A DNA stretch of 64,000 bases, from assembly GCF_003014575.1 (NCBI RefSeq), contig NZ_PYGF01000001.1, forward strand, positions 248,001-312,000, written 5' to 3'. Under the pieces are notes generated by a model. It saw only the letters and a list, made by a program, of their open reading frames with translations, did not search any database and had not been told where the DNA came from. The translations under genes and the position numbers were made by a program. Numbering within the stretch: position 1 is the first letter of the stretch; the number at the start of each line of letters is the position of its first letter. Positions 1 to 8,514 of the stretch are shown in pieces. Source of the stretch: Cecembia rubra (GTDB lineage: Bacteria; Bacteroidota; Bacteroidia; Cytophagales; Cyclobacteriaceae).

Positions 1-1
1 G

Positions 2-868
2 GTACTTGCCACTACTGTAAACAGGACAGATTGTAGCGTACTGAGTGGAGAGCCGTATATATTTAGATTTTTTGTAGGTTGGCCTAGACCTAGGACAGCT
101 ATCCTTGGGACAGATTTTGCAGGAATAGTAGAAAGAGTAGGTAGCCAGGTAACAAAGTTCAAGGTGGGTGATAGAGTATGGGGATTTGATGACAATGGTT
201 TACCCTCTCAGGCGGAATATTTGGCTTATGGGGAGAATAAAAATATTTTACCCATTGCTGAAGGAGTTTCTTTTCATGAGGCTGCAGCATGCGCGGAAGG
301 AGCACATTATGCGGTTAATTTCCTCAGATATTTCAAATTAAAACCTGATTCAAAAGTCTTGGTCAATGGTGCAACTGGAGGGATTGGTTCGGCAATGGTC
401 CAACTATTAAAACATCAAGGTCTTTTCGTAACTGCTACGGCCAATACCAAAAACTTGGAATTGATCCGAGCTTTGGGAGTGGACCGTGTGATTGACTATG
501 AAAAACAGGATTTTACTAAATTAGATGAAAAATTTGATGTGATATTTGACGCGGTAGGTAAAAGCACTTTTTATAAATGTAAAGAGATTCTGGAAGAAAA
601 TGGGTCTTATTTATCATCTGAATTAGGAGAGGGGATAGAGAACTTATATTTACCTTTTTTAACTAAAATAAAAGGAGGGAAAAGGGTGATTTTTCCATTC
701 CCAATAGATATTAAAGGCAGCATGAATGTAATTCAAAAAGTAGTAATTGAAGGCGGTTTCCGACCTGTTATTGAAAAAGTTTTTACTTTGGATAAAGCCA
801 GAGAAGCTTATCAATATGTAGCTTCGGGAAGGAAGACCGGAAATGTAGTATTAGATTTGGGTTCTTGA
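2..868 (+). CDS. MDR-family NAD(P)-dependent alcohol dehydrogenase / quinone oxidoreductase, 5'-truncated
   Basis: Medium-chain reductase of the zinc-independent quinone-oxidoreductase type. The frame is open back to base 2, so the real start lies outside the window. The visible part begins inside the GroES-like domain (NRTDC, then GTDFAGIVERVG and VGDRVWGF). It continues into a Rossmann fold with the nucleotide-binding motif NGATGGIGSA, followed by IDYEKQDF and FDVIFDAVGK, which are typical of this family. Members reduce quinones, enones or aldehydes with NAD(P)H in the cytoplasm; the substrate here cannot be told. The usual catalytic zinc ligands are not evident. Only 9 bases separate it from the next gene, so the two may be cotranscribed. 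Confidence 0.88.
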   Translation, partial: VLATTVNRTDCSVLSGEPYIFRFFVGWPRPRTAILGTDFAGIVERVGSQVTKFKVGDRVWGFDDNGLPSQAEYLAYGENKNILPIAEGVSFHEAAACAEGAHYAVNFLRYFKLKPDSKVLVNGATGGIGSAMVQLLKHQGLFVTATANTKNLELIRALGVDRVIDYEKQDFTKLDEKFDVIFDAVGKSTFYKCKEILEENGSYLSSELGEGIENLYLPFLTKIKGGKRVIFPFPIDIKGSMNVIQKVVIEGGFRPVIEKVFTLDKAREAYQYVASGRKTGNVVLDLGS

Positions 869-877
869 AAAGATTAC

Positions 878-1447
878 ATGAGCAATGAAATCATGAATAA
901 ATCTGTAAAATATTTTCTTTTGGCCTTTTTATTTTCATGGTTAAGCTTTAGGTCTAATGCCCAAGATACTTCTGCGGGCTTTGCTGATTTGGTTCCCTTT
1001 GTTACTACTCCATGGGAGGTTATTGAGGCTATGCTGGATATGGCCAAAATTACCAAGGATGATTATATTATAGATCTGGGTTCTGGAGATGGGAGAATTC
1101 CAATATCAGCAGCCAAAAAATTCGGTGCCAAAGGGCTTGGTATTGAAATAGATAAGGATTTGGTCAGCGATGCATTTGATTTGGCAAAAAAGGAGGGGGT
1201 GGATCATTTGGTTGACTTTAAGCAAGGGGACTTGTTTGAATTGGATTTCAGCAAGGCCACTGTACTTACCTTATACCTTTTTCCGGATATCAATTTGAAA
1301 TTGAGGCCTAAAATATGGGGAATGCCATCCGGTACTCGGGTGATTTCTCATCGTTTTGACATGGGAGATTGGGAACCCACTGAGACTAGGACCATTGAAT
1401 TAGCGGATGGAAAGAGGCATACTGTTTTTTTGTGGATTGTGAATTGA
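878..1447 (+). CDS. Exported class I SAM-dependent methyltransferase
   Basis: Short class I (Rossmann-like) methyltransferase of 189 residues. Motif I is clear (IDLGSGDGRIPISAA, about residues 67-81), followed by an acidic residue ending the second strand (GLGIEID). The N-terminus is a good Sec signal peptide ending SNAQ. A second in-frame ATG at 893 (MNKSVKYFLLAF) gives a more compact signal and may be the true start. The first gene ends 9 bases upstream. An exported methyltransferase is biochemically odd because SAM is cytoplasmic, but Bacteroidota genomes do carry such proteins. Substrate unknown. Confidence 0.8.
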   Translation: MSNEIMNKSVKYFLLAFLFSWLSFRSNAQDTSAGFADLVPFVTTPWEVIEAMLDMAKITKDDYIIDLGSGDGRIPISAAKKFGAKGLGIEIDKDLVSDAFDLAKKEGVDHLVDFKQGDLFELDFSKATVLTLYLFPDINLKLRPKIWGMPSGTRVISHRFDMGDWEPTETRTIELADGKRHTVFLWIVN

Positions 1448-1589
1448 AATTTTTGGGTTGGATATTTTTTTAATGTGAGGAATTTTTGATAAATGGAAGT
1501 TATATTATTTTTAAAAATATTACATTTCAATAATTAAATTCTTTGGAATATAATATTTCAGAAATTATCAATATATAATTGGCCGGTTT

Positions 1590-3368
1590 ATGAGATTTTG
1601 TCAGGGTCTTGTTTTCATGTTCCTTAGAGGAATAATTTACTTAATGGGATATTGTCTCTGCATTACTTTTTTATTTTCCTGTACTCAATACCAAAAACTT
1701 CCACCGGGAGATATAGAAAATGCGGGTCTTTTTTTACCAGATGGATTTGAGGCATTAGTTGTAGTGGACAGTATTGGTAGGGCCAGGCATTTGGCAGTGA
1801 GTGAGGCAGGTGATATCTATGTTAAACTTAGGGTTCCTGATAATGAGGGAAGGGGTCTGGTAGTCTTGAGAGATACAAGCAAAGACGGGAAAGCAGATAT
1901 TATAGAATATTTTGGAGGGTATCCGGATACAGGTAATTATGGCACAGCCATGCGGATTTACAACGGTTATCTTTATTTCAGCACAGCTGGAGAGGTGTAC
2001 AGGTATAAAATGGATCCCAATTCATTACTGCCCATAGGAGACCCTGAATTGATTGTAGTGGATGATTATAAGAATGCAACATATGGATATGAGCATATTG
2101 CCAAGCCCATAGCTTTTGACGGTAAAGGCAATATGTATGTGTCTTTCGGGTCTCCAGGGGATATTTGTCAGGAGTTTAACCGAAGACCTGGTTCACCCGG
2201 CATGGATCCCTGTCCACAATTGGAATGGCATGCTGGGATATGGAAATTTGATGCCAATAAGTTGAACCAAACCCAGGAAATGGGGCAAAGGTATGCAACA
2301 GGAATCAGGTCAGTGGTGGCAATGGATTGGAACTTTGAGGAGGATGAATTATATGTTGTCCAACATGGAAGGGATGACCTGAATAAATCCTGGCCACAAT
2401 TTTTCTCGCCATGGCAAAGTGCTGTGTTACCTTCAGAAGAGTTTTTTAGGGTAAAAGAAGGAACCGATGGAGGTTGGCCTTATTACTACTATGACCATAT
2501 TGAGGGAAAGAAAAAACTAAACCCTGAATATGGTGGTGACGGGAAAATTCTGGGAGATGCCCATTTGGTGGAACAGCCATTGATAGCATTTCCCGGCCAT
2601 TTTGCACCCAATGACCTTCATTTTTATAGAGGAGATCAATTTCCGGAAAGATATAAAAATGGCGCTTTTGTAGCATTCCATGGATCAACAATAAGAGGGC
2701 CCTATCCTCAGGGAGGTTATTTTGTTGCCTTTGTTCCTTTTGAAAAAGGTAAGCCATCGGGGTCTTGGGAGGTTTTTGCCGATGGGTTTGCCGGATTGGA
2801 TACCATAGTGAATACCGGGGATGCCTTAGCAAGACCTATGGGCATTGCTATGGGGCCGGATGGTTCACTTTATATTTCGGAAAGTGTTAAGGGTAAAATT
2901 TGGCGAATCATGTACAAGGGCAAAAAATCTAAATTTGGGGATGATGCATTGGCTAAATTGGAGGAAAGGAAAAGAACCAGAACCAATATCAAAGACCCGG
3001 ATGAAAAATTGGATAATGTAGAGATAGGGATGGTAGAAGCCGGAGAAAAAATATATAATTTATATTGCAGTACCTGCCATCAAAAAGACGGAAAAGGAGA
3101 TGGGAACCGATTTCCTCCAATCACTGAATCGAAAATGGTCAATGGGAGGAGTAAAACATTGATTGAATTGATATTAAAGGGGATGGAAGGCCCTGTCACC
3201 ATTCAGGGTTTGGCTTACAATAGTGTTATGCCTGCCCATGATTTTTTAAACAATGCTGAAATTTCATCATTGCTAACCTATATCCGTAAAAATTTTGGAA
3301 ATGATTCTCCCAGCATATCAGCATTAGAGGTAGGAAAAGTCAGGGAAGAATTAAGAAATAAATTATGA
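1590..3368 (+). CDS. PQQ-dependent sugar/sorbosone dehydrogenase-like lipoprotein with C-terminal cytochrome c
   Basis: A beta-propeller of the glucose/sorbosone dehydrogenase family (about residues 45-440: DGFEALVVVDSIG, repeated DGKG/DGSLYI blades) is fused to a mono-haem cytochrome c. The haem site is CSTCH near residue 492 and a candidate axial Met lies in NSVMPAHDF near 549. A lipobox (FLFSC, Cys31) predicts a periplasmic lipoprotein; an alternative start is the ATG at 1617. Family members oxidise aldoses to lactones, and a fused cytochrome would pass electrons to the respiratory chain. The substrate is not determinable. The next gene starts 1 base after the stop, so the two are translationally linked. 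Confidence 0.85.
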   Translation: MRFCQGLVFMFLRGIIYLMGYCLCITFLFSCTQYQKLPPGDIENAGLFLPDGFEALVVVDSIGRARHLAVSEAGDIYVKLRVPDNEGRGLVVLRDTSKDGKADIIEYFGGYPDTGNYGTAMRIYNGYLYFSTAGEVYRYKMDPNSLLPIGDPELIVVDDYKNATYGYEHIAKPIAFDGKGNMYVSFGSPGDICQEFNRRPGSPGMDPCPQLEWHAGIWKFDANKLNQTQEMGQRYATGIRSVVAMDWNFEEDELYVVQHGRDDLNKSWPQFFSPWQSAVLPSEEFFRVKEGTDGGWPYYYYDHIEGKKKLNPEYGGDGKILGDAHLVEQPLIAFPGHFAPNDLHFYRGDQFPERYKNGAFVAFHGSTIRGPYPQGGYFVAFVPFEKGKPSGSWEVFADGFAGLDTIVNTGDALARPMGIAMGPDGSLYISESVKGKIWRIMYKGKKSKFGDDALAKLEERKRTRTNIKDPDEKLDNVEIGMVEAGEKIYNLYCSTCHQKDGKGDGNRFPPITESKMVNGRSKTLIELILKGMEGPVTIQGLAYNSVMPAHDFLNNAEISSLLTYIRKNFGNDSPSISALEVGKVREELRNKL

Positions 3369-3369
3369 A

Positions 3370-4140
3370 ATGGAAGGGAGAGCAAAAAAATTATACTATT
3401 TAATTCTATTAGGGATTTTTTCTCTTTCATTTTCTTACCCATCTGTATATGATTCAAGAGCCGGCAAAATGGGGGCTGTAGAGGAATATTTTATCCATAA
3501 GCTAGAGGGTGATTTATTGATCGATGGGAATTGGGATAAACCACAATGGCATAAAGCAGATGCCATTCATATTTTGAATAATATGGGGCAGGATCCCGGT
3601 TTTTTTCCTAAAACCCAAGCCAAATTATTATATGATGAGGATCATTTATATGGAATTTTTCAAGTCATGGATAAATATGTAAAAAGTGTGGTGGAGGATA
3701 TCAATGGTCCAGTTTATACTGATTCTTGTGTGGAATTCTTTTTTTCGCCTGATGAAAACAATCCCCTTTATTATTTCAATCTCGAAATCAATTGCGGAGG
3801 GGTAGCACTGATGCAATTTTCCACAGAACCTCATAAAAAGTTTAAGTACCTATTACCTTCTGATATTGAAAAAATCGAAATCGCCCATTCCCTTCCAAAA
3901 AAAGTATTTCCAGAGATACAGGATGAAGTTGTTTGGACCATAGAATTTAAAATGCCTTTGAATATGCTGTCAGGTTATTCAAAGATCAGTGATCCGAAAC
4001 CAGGTGTGGTATGGAAAGGCAATTTTTACAAGACCGCTACATTTACCAGTAATCCCCATTACATTACCTGGTCGTATGTTGATCGTCCCAAACCTGACTT
4101 TCATTTGCCACAATTCTTTGGTACATTGATTTTTCAATAA
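3370..4140 (+). CDS. CBM9-like carbohydrate-binding exported protein
   Basis: Protein of 256 residues with an N-terminal signal-like hydrophobic segment (about residues 6-24) followed by one domain resembling family 9 carbohydrate-binding modules. Visible marks are LIDGNWDKPQWHKAD near the start of the domain, KLLYDEDHLYGIFQVMD, then DSCVEFFFSP, and a WSYVDRPKPDFHLPQFFG ending. Such proteins in Bacteroidota are usually exported and bind sugars or xylan-like ligands; no catalytic residues are apparent. It starts 1 base after the dehydrogenase gene and most likely shares its transcript, which suggests a shared carbohydrate substrate. Confidence 0.75.
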   Translation: MEGRAKKLYYLILLGIFSLSFSYPSVYDSRAGKMGAVEEYFIHKLEGDLLIDGNWDKPQWHKADAIHILNNMGQDPGFFPKTQAKLLYDEDHLYGIFQVMDKYVKSVVEDINGPVYTDSCVEFFFSPDENNPLYYFNLEINCGGVALMQFSTEPHKKFKYLLPSDIEKIEIAHSLPKKVFPEIQDEVVWTIEFKMPLNMLSGYSKISDPKPGVVWKGNFYKTATFTSNPHYITWSYVDRPKPDFHLPQFFGTLIFQ

Positions 4141-4371
4141 CTCAATTTTTAAAATTCAGCAATCTTTATCCTTAAATCAAGAAAACTTTATTTTATATTT
4201 TTTTCAAAATAATATTATGAGAATATGATCAATATTGTGTAAATGGGATTATAATGTTCGCAGTGGTTTGCGGAATATTTTTTAAAAAATTAGATTTAAC
4301 AAATTTAATTCCAATCCCTAATCCGATGAATCAAATCCTCTAGGCAGTTTGATTCTAAAAATATACACTAT
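4141..4371. other. Intergenic region, likely promoter of the PLP-enzyme/amidohydrolase operon
   Basis: AT-rich 231-base gap between two genes on the same strand. No coding potential is seen. It contains an imperfect dyad around 4257-4275 (TTCGCA ... TGCGGAA), which could be a regulator site. I found no convincing TAnnTTTG element. The spacing suggests that the genes at 4372 and 5609 form their own transcription unit. Confidence 0.3.
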
Positions 4372-5592
4372 ATGATCAACAGGAGAACGCTATTAAAAAG
4401 ACTTTCTGCTTTGCCTTTTGTTGGGGCATTTGTCGGATCAGGAATTCCAATTGCCCCTGGGTTAGCGCATCCAATTTCACTCCCTAAAAGAGATCTTATC
4501 AAGGAACTTGGATTGAGGACATTTATTAATGCAGCTGGAACTTATACCGCCATGACGGCCTCCTTAATGCCCGAAGAAGTGATGGAAACCATTCAGGCTT
4601 CTTCCAAGGAATTTATCATGCTGGATGAGGTACAGGATAAAGTGGGGGAGAAAATCGCAGCACTTTGCCATGCAGAGGCAGCAACAGTCACTTCAGGGTG
4701 TTGGTCTGCCATGGTGTTGGGTCTAGCAGGGGTATTGACTGGAGCAGATAAAGAAAAAATAGCCCAGCTTCCCAATCTGAAAGGGATGAAATCACAAGTT
4801 TTAGTGCAAAAAACTCATAATGTGGCTTATGTACATGCCCTGACCAATACAGGGGTGAAATTGGTTGAAGTGGAAACCGCAGAGGATGTAGAAAAAGCCA
4901 TTAATGAGCAAACCGCGATGATGTGGTTTCTGAATTACACTGCCCCGGAAGGAAAAATCCAACATGAAGAATGGGTGGCTTTAGGGAAAAAGCATAACAT
5001 TCCAACCATGATTGATATTGCCGCAGATGTACCGCCGGTAGAGAATCTTTGGAAGTTCAATGATATGGGGTTTGACATGGTCTGTATTTCTGGAGGGAAA
5101 GCGATGAAAGGGCCTCAAAGTGCAGGCATACTGATGGGAAGGAAGCATATCATTGAAGCAGCAAGATTAAGTGCCCCTCCAAGAGGAAATACCATTGGAA
5201 GGGGGATGAAAGTGAACAAAGAGGAAATCCTTGGAATGTATGTGGCATTGGAGAAGTATATCAATACCGACCATGAAAAAGAATGGAAATCCTGGGAGAA
5301 TAAAGTGGCATATATTGCCAATATAGTCAGCAAAGTAATCTCGGTAACTACTTCAGTATCTGTTCCTCCTGTAGCCAACCATACACCTTTCCTTAAAATT
5401 ACTTGGGATCCGAAGGTGATTGGTCTGACTAGAGTACAGATGCAGGAAAAACTCAGGTTCGGAACTCCTTCCATTGAAGTTATTGGCAATGGAGATCATG
5501 AAATTAGCCTGACTGTTTTTATGTTGAGACCGGATGAAGAAAAAATAGTTGCTAGGAGAATTCAAGAAGAATTAATAGCTGCAAAAATCTAA
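4372..5592 (+). CDS. Tat-exported SelA/DgaE-like PLP-dependent enzyme (fold type I)
   Basis: A 406-residue fold-type-I PLP enzyme of the group that includes selenocysteine synthase (SelA) and D-glucosaminate-6-phosphate ammonia-lyase (DgaE). The Schiff-base lysine is predicted at K243 in CISGGKAMKGPQSAGI, the counterpart of the SelA-type GDK..GGPQ motif; TVTSGCWSA near residue 105 would bind the cofactor phosphate. Unlike cytoplasmic relatives it opens with a twin-arginine-like signal (NRRTLLKRL, then a hydrophobic stretch ending near GLAHP), suggesting export with bound PLP. It lies 16 bases before an exported amidohydrolase; pairing of these two families is known from DgaE-like loci. An ammonia-lyase/dehydratase role is inferred. 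A selenium role is unlikely, since nothing else for it is seen here. Confidence 0.82.
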   Translation: MINRRTLLKRLSALPFVGAFVGSGIPIAPGLAHPISLPKRDLIKELGLRTFINAAGTYTAMTASLMPEEVMETIQASSKEFIMLDEVQDKVGEKIAALCHAEAATVTSGCWSAMVLGLAGVLTGADKEKIAQLPNLKGMKSQVLVQKTHNVAYVHALTNTGVKLVEVETAEDVEKAINEQTAMMWFLNYTAPEGKIQHEEWVALGKKHNIPTMIDIAADVPPVENLWKFNDMGFDMVCISGGKAMKGPQSAGILMGRKHIIEAARLSAPPRGNTIGRGMKVNKEEILGMYVALEKYINTDHEKEWKSWENKVAYIANIVSKVISVTTSVSVPPVANHTPFLKITWDPKVIGLTRVQMQEKLRFGTPSIEVIGNGDHEISLTVFMLRPDEEKIVARRIQEELIAAKI

Positions 5593-5608
5593 CATTTAAC
5601 TTAGTGTC

Positions 5609-6859
5609 ATGATGAGAATATTACTCAAAACATTGTTGTTGTTTTTTCTTATTGGAAGTGTTCATGCCCAAAATTATCAGTTGGTAATAAAAGGAGGACA
5701 TCTGATTGATCCAAAGAACAATATTGATGAACTTATGGATATTGCTATTGAGGAAGGGAAAGTAGTCAAAGTAGCCAAAAATATAGACCCAAAAAATGCC
5801 AGGCAAGTGGTTAGAGCAAATGGTTTATTGGTGGTACCAGGCTTGATAGACATCCATGGGCATAATTTTTATGGCACCAGACCCAATAGCTACTTGAGTG
5901 ATGGATTAGTGGCAGTGGATCCTGATAGCTTTACTTTCAGGACAGGAGTGACCACTATTGTCGATTGTGGTGGTCCGGGATGGAAAAATTTTCATATTTT
6001 CAAACAGAACATCATTGATCATTCCAAAACCAGAGTTTTGGCCTTCATGAATATTGTAGGTGAAGGCATGCGGGGCGGAGCCTATGAACAGGATACTTCC
6101 GATATGAATGCTGTTCTTACAGCGCAGACTGCTTTGAATTTCAAGGAACATGTGGTTGGATTCAAAGTTGCCCATTATGCCAAAAGAGATTGGATTCCTG
6201 TGGACAGGGCAGTTGAGGCAGGAAATATTGCAAACATGCCTGTGATCATTGATTTTGGAGGATCTATGGCTTTTGCCCCCTTGAGGTTAAGGGAATTGTT
6301 TTTCGATCATTTAAGACCAGGGGACATCTATACCCATGTTTTTGCAGAATTAGGAGGTGCCAGGGAACCCGTGGTAGATTATCAGACCCGTCAATTCAAA
6401 CCATTTGTAAGGGAAGCTCAGGAGCGAGGGATTATTTTCGATGTTGGATATGGAGGGGCAAGTTTTGATTTCAGGCAGGCGATTCCTGCTTTGGAAGCCG
6501 GTTTTTATCCCAATACCATCAGTACTGACCTACATAAGGGAAGTATGAATGCCGCCATGAAAGATATGCTCAATGTAATGAGTACCTTTATGGCCATGGG
6601 AATGGAGATTCCACAGATTATCGAAGCCAGTACTTGGTCGCCAGCCAAGGCCATTAAAAGAGAAGAATTAGGGCACCTTTCAGAAGGTGCCATTGCTGAT
6701 GTAGCGCTAATTCATGTCAGGGAAGGTCAATTTGGGGTATGGGACAAAAACGGGTACAAACTTGAAACCGATAAACGTTTTGAATGTGAAATGACCATTA
6801 AAGATGGGGAAATTGTATTCAGTGTCAATGGTTTAAGTGAGCCGGTTGTAGTCAAATAA
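5609..6859 (+). CDS. Exported amidohydrolase/deacetylase-family metallohydrolase (cog3964-like)
   Basis: Amidohydrolase-superfamily enzyme of 416 residues, often misnamed dihydroorotase. A Sec signal (MMRILLKTLLLFFLIGSVHA) predicts a periplasmic location. Metal-centre motifs are all visible: DIHGH (H83, H85), a candidate carboxylated lysine K186 in VGFKVAH, a His in YTHVF, and the late Asp D307 in STDLHKG. The family (EF_0837/AHA_3915, cog3964) hydrolyses N-acyl or ester bonds and is recurrently encoded beside SelA-like PLP enzymes, as here (16 bases apart). The likely role is deacylation of the substrate before the PLP step; the exact substrate is unknown. Confidence 0.82.
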   Translation: MMRILLKTLLLFFLIGSVHAQNYQLVIKGGHLIDPKNNIDELMDIAIEEGKVVKVAKNIDPKNARQVVRANGLLVVPGLIDIHGHNFYGTRPNSYLSDGLVAVDPDSFTFRTGVTTIVDCGGPGWKNFHIFKQNIIDHSKTRVLAFMNIVGEGMRGGAYEQDTSDMNAVLTAQTALNFKEHVVGFKVAHYAKRDWIPVDRAVEAGNIANMPVIIDFGGSMAFAPLRLRELFFDHLRPGDIYTHVFAELGGAREPVVDYQTRQFKPFVREAQERGIIFDVGYGGASFDFRQAIPALEAGFYPNTISTDLHKGSMNAAMKDMLNVMSTFMAMGMEIPQIIEASTWSPAKAIKREELGHLSEGAIADVALIHVREGQFGVWDKNGYKLETDKRFECEMTIKDGEIVFSVNGLSEPVVVK

Positions 6860-6872
6860 TCCTGACCCAATT

Positions 6873-7334
6873 TTAGATGTATGCTATACAATCCATTTCT
6901 ACCAAAGAATCTCCAGGAACTCCGCCATAAGTGGCAACAGTAGTCCTTACAGGTGGTTTTTTACCGAATCTACCTTTATACACTTCATTCATTCCCTTAT
7001 AATCATTCAGATCATGAAGGTAGACATTTACTTTCAGCACTTTTTCCATGGATGAACCTGCCTTTATCAGTTCCTTTTCAAGTTCTTTAAGTACGTGGTC
7101 TGTATGTGCTTTGATATCCCCATCAAAATGGGCACCTTTTCCTGCGACAAATATCATGTTTCCCAGTTTGGTGGAACCTGAAAACAAAGGAATGTCCTGA
7201 TCCTGAACGACATTGAACACCTCTTTTTCAGGAGTATTATCAGGTTCTGCTTTTGCTACCATTCCGATTCCGGCAAATCCTGCCAATGAGGCAATCAATT
7301 TTTTCAAAGAGGTTCTTCTTTTAAGTTTTTCCAT
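6873..7334 (-). CDS. Tat-type exported RidA-family enamine/imine deaminase
   Basis: RidA (YjgF/YER057c/UK114) domain of about 115 residues behind a twin-arginine-like leader (KRRTSLKKLIASLAGFAG). I chose ATG 7334 because it gives this compact leader; an upstream start at 7391 adds 19 unlikely residues. The deaminase signature is kept: R130 in PVRTTVAT and the acidic VEMDCIAYI ending. RidA proteins hydrolyse reactive enamines/imines such as 2-aminoacrylate released by PLP enzymes, normally in the cytoplasm. An exported copy converging (13 bases) on the exported PLP-enzyme/amidohydrolase pair fits a clean-up or product-release step for that PLP enzyme. That link is inference. Confidence 0.85.
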   Translation of the reverse strand: MEKLKRRTSLKKLIASLAGFAGIGMVAKAEPDNTPEKEVFNVVQDQDIPLFSGSTKLGNMIFVAGKGAHFDGDIKAHTDHVLKELEKELIKAGSSMEKVLKVNVYLHDLNDYKGMNEVYKGRFGKKPPVRTTVATYGGVPGDSLVEMDCIAYI

Positions 7335-7571
7335 AATCTTGGGCTGATTTAAAGTTTGATAAACAAAACTGAATATATGGTTTTGATCCAACTACTGCAA
7401 ATAAAAGATAGGGGGATGTCAAGTTATTCAAAGTAATTGTTCTATTTTTTCCATATTCGGAAAATTCTTAGTTTTTGGAGAGCAGAAAGCTTAAGATCTG
7501 TTTCAGAAAATATTTATCAGGGAATTATTCTTATATTAAGACATCTATCTTCACCAAAAAAATCTTAACCC

Positions 7572-8492
7572 ATGTGCCGTCTTTTATTGAGTTTGTTTTT
7601 AATAATTTTTATCGGTTCCTGTAAAAATAGGGCAAAGGATCAGCAAACAACTGACTTAGGATATTCAGAATCAGAGGAATTATATATTGCAAAGCCTTTT
7701 ACCCAAAACAGTCAGTTTACCAATGGTATTGAAGGACCTGCCGTTGATTCAAATGGAATATTGTATGTGGTCAATTTTGAAAATGAGGGTACTATTGGAC
7801 AGGTAAATCAGGGTGGGGTGGCTTCTTTATTTATTGATCTTCCCGAGGGTAGCACAGGGAACGGGATACGCTTCGATAGCAAAGGCAATATGTTGATCGC
7901 TGACTATACGGGCCATAATATTCTGAAAGTAAATATGGAGAGTAAGGCCATTTCCGTGCATGCCCACAATGGTCAAATGAACCAGCCTAATGATATTGCC
8001 ATCATGGATAATGATATTCTTTTTGCAAGTGATCCTGACTGGAAAAACAGTACTGGTCAGCTCTGGAGGATAGATGCAGATGGAAGTACTCACCTTTTAG
8101 AAAAGAATATGGGTACCACCAATGGGGTAGAGGTGAGTCCTGACAATCGAAAGCTTTATGTGAACGAATCTGTCCAAAGGAAAGTTTGGGTATATGACTT
8201 ATCAGAAAAAGGTGATATCAGCAATAAAAGGCTCTTGATCCAGTTCGATGATTTTGGAATGGACGGCATGAGGTCGGATATTAATGGTAATTTATACATC
8301 ACCCGACATGGGAAAGGAACTGTGGTGAAAGTTTCTCCTGAAGGTGAAATACTTCTGGAAATAGCTGTTTCAGGCAAAAAACCATCAAACATAGCCTTTG
8401 GCGGGAATGATGGGAAAACTGCTTTTGTAACCTTACAGGATAATGGAAATATAGATTATTTCCGGATTGATGCTCCAGGTAGGGAGTTTTAA
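7572..8492 (+). CDS. SMP-30/gluconolactonase-like lipoprotein
   Basis: A 306-residue six-bladed propeller of the SMP-30/gluconolaconase/LRE type. The lipobox is IGSC (Cys17 of MCRLLLSLFLIIFIGSC). Typical family motifs follow: EGPAVDSNGILYVVN, GNGIRFDSKGNMLIADY, NQPNDIAI and TNGVEVSPDNRKLYVNES, which carry the expected divalent-metal ligands (Glu, Asn, Asn, Asp). Members hydrolyse aldonolactones. As a periplasmic lipoprotein close to a lactone-forming sugar dehydrogenase it could open that lactone, but the role is inferred. The DoxX gene follows after 22 bases, probably on the same mRNA. Confidence 0.82.
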   Translation: MCRLLLSLFLIIFIGSCKNRAKDQQTTDLGYSESEELYIAKPFTQNSQFTNGIEGPAVDSNGILYVVNFENEGTIGQVNQGGVASLFIDLPEGSTGNGIRFDSKGNMLIADYTGHNILKVNMESKAISVHAHNGQMNQPNDIAIMDNDILFASDPDWKNSTGQLWRIDADGSTHLLEKNMGTTNGVEVSPDNRKLYVNESVQRKVWVYDLSEKGDISNKRLLIQFDDFGMDGMRSDINGNLYITRHGKGTVVKVSPEGEILLEIAVSGKKPSNIAFGGNDGKTAFVTLQDNGNIDYFRIDAPGREF

Positions 8493-8514
8493 TAAAGAAA
8501 ATATAGATTAAAAG

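Noticed and set aside
4372-5592. Selenocysteine synthase (SelA) identity of the PLP enzyme
   Set aside because: It shares the fold family, but it has a Tat-like leader and no selB, selD or tRNA-Sec is nearby.
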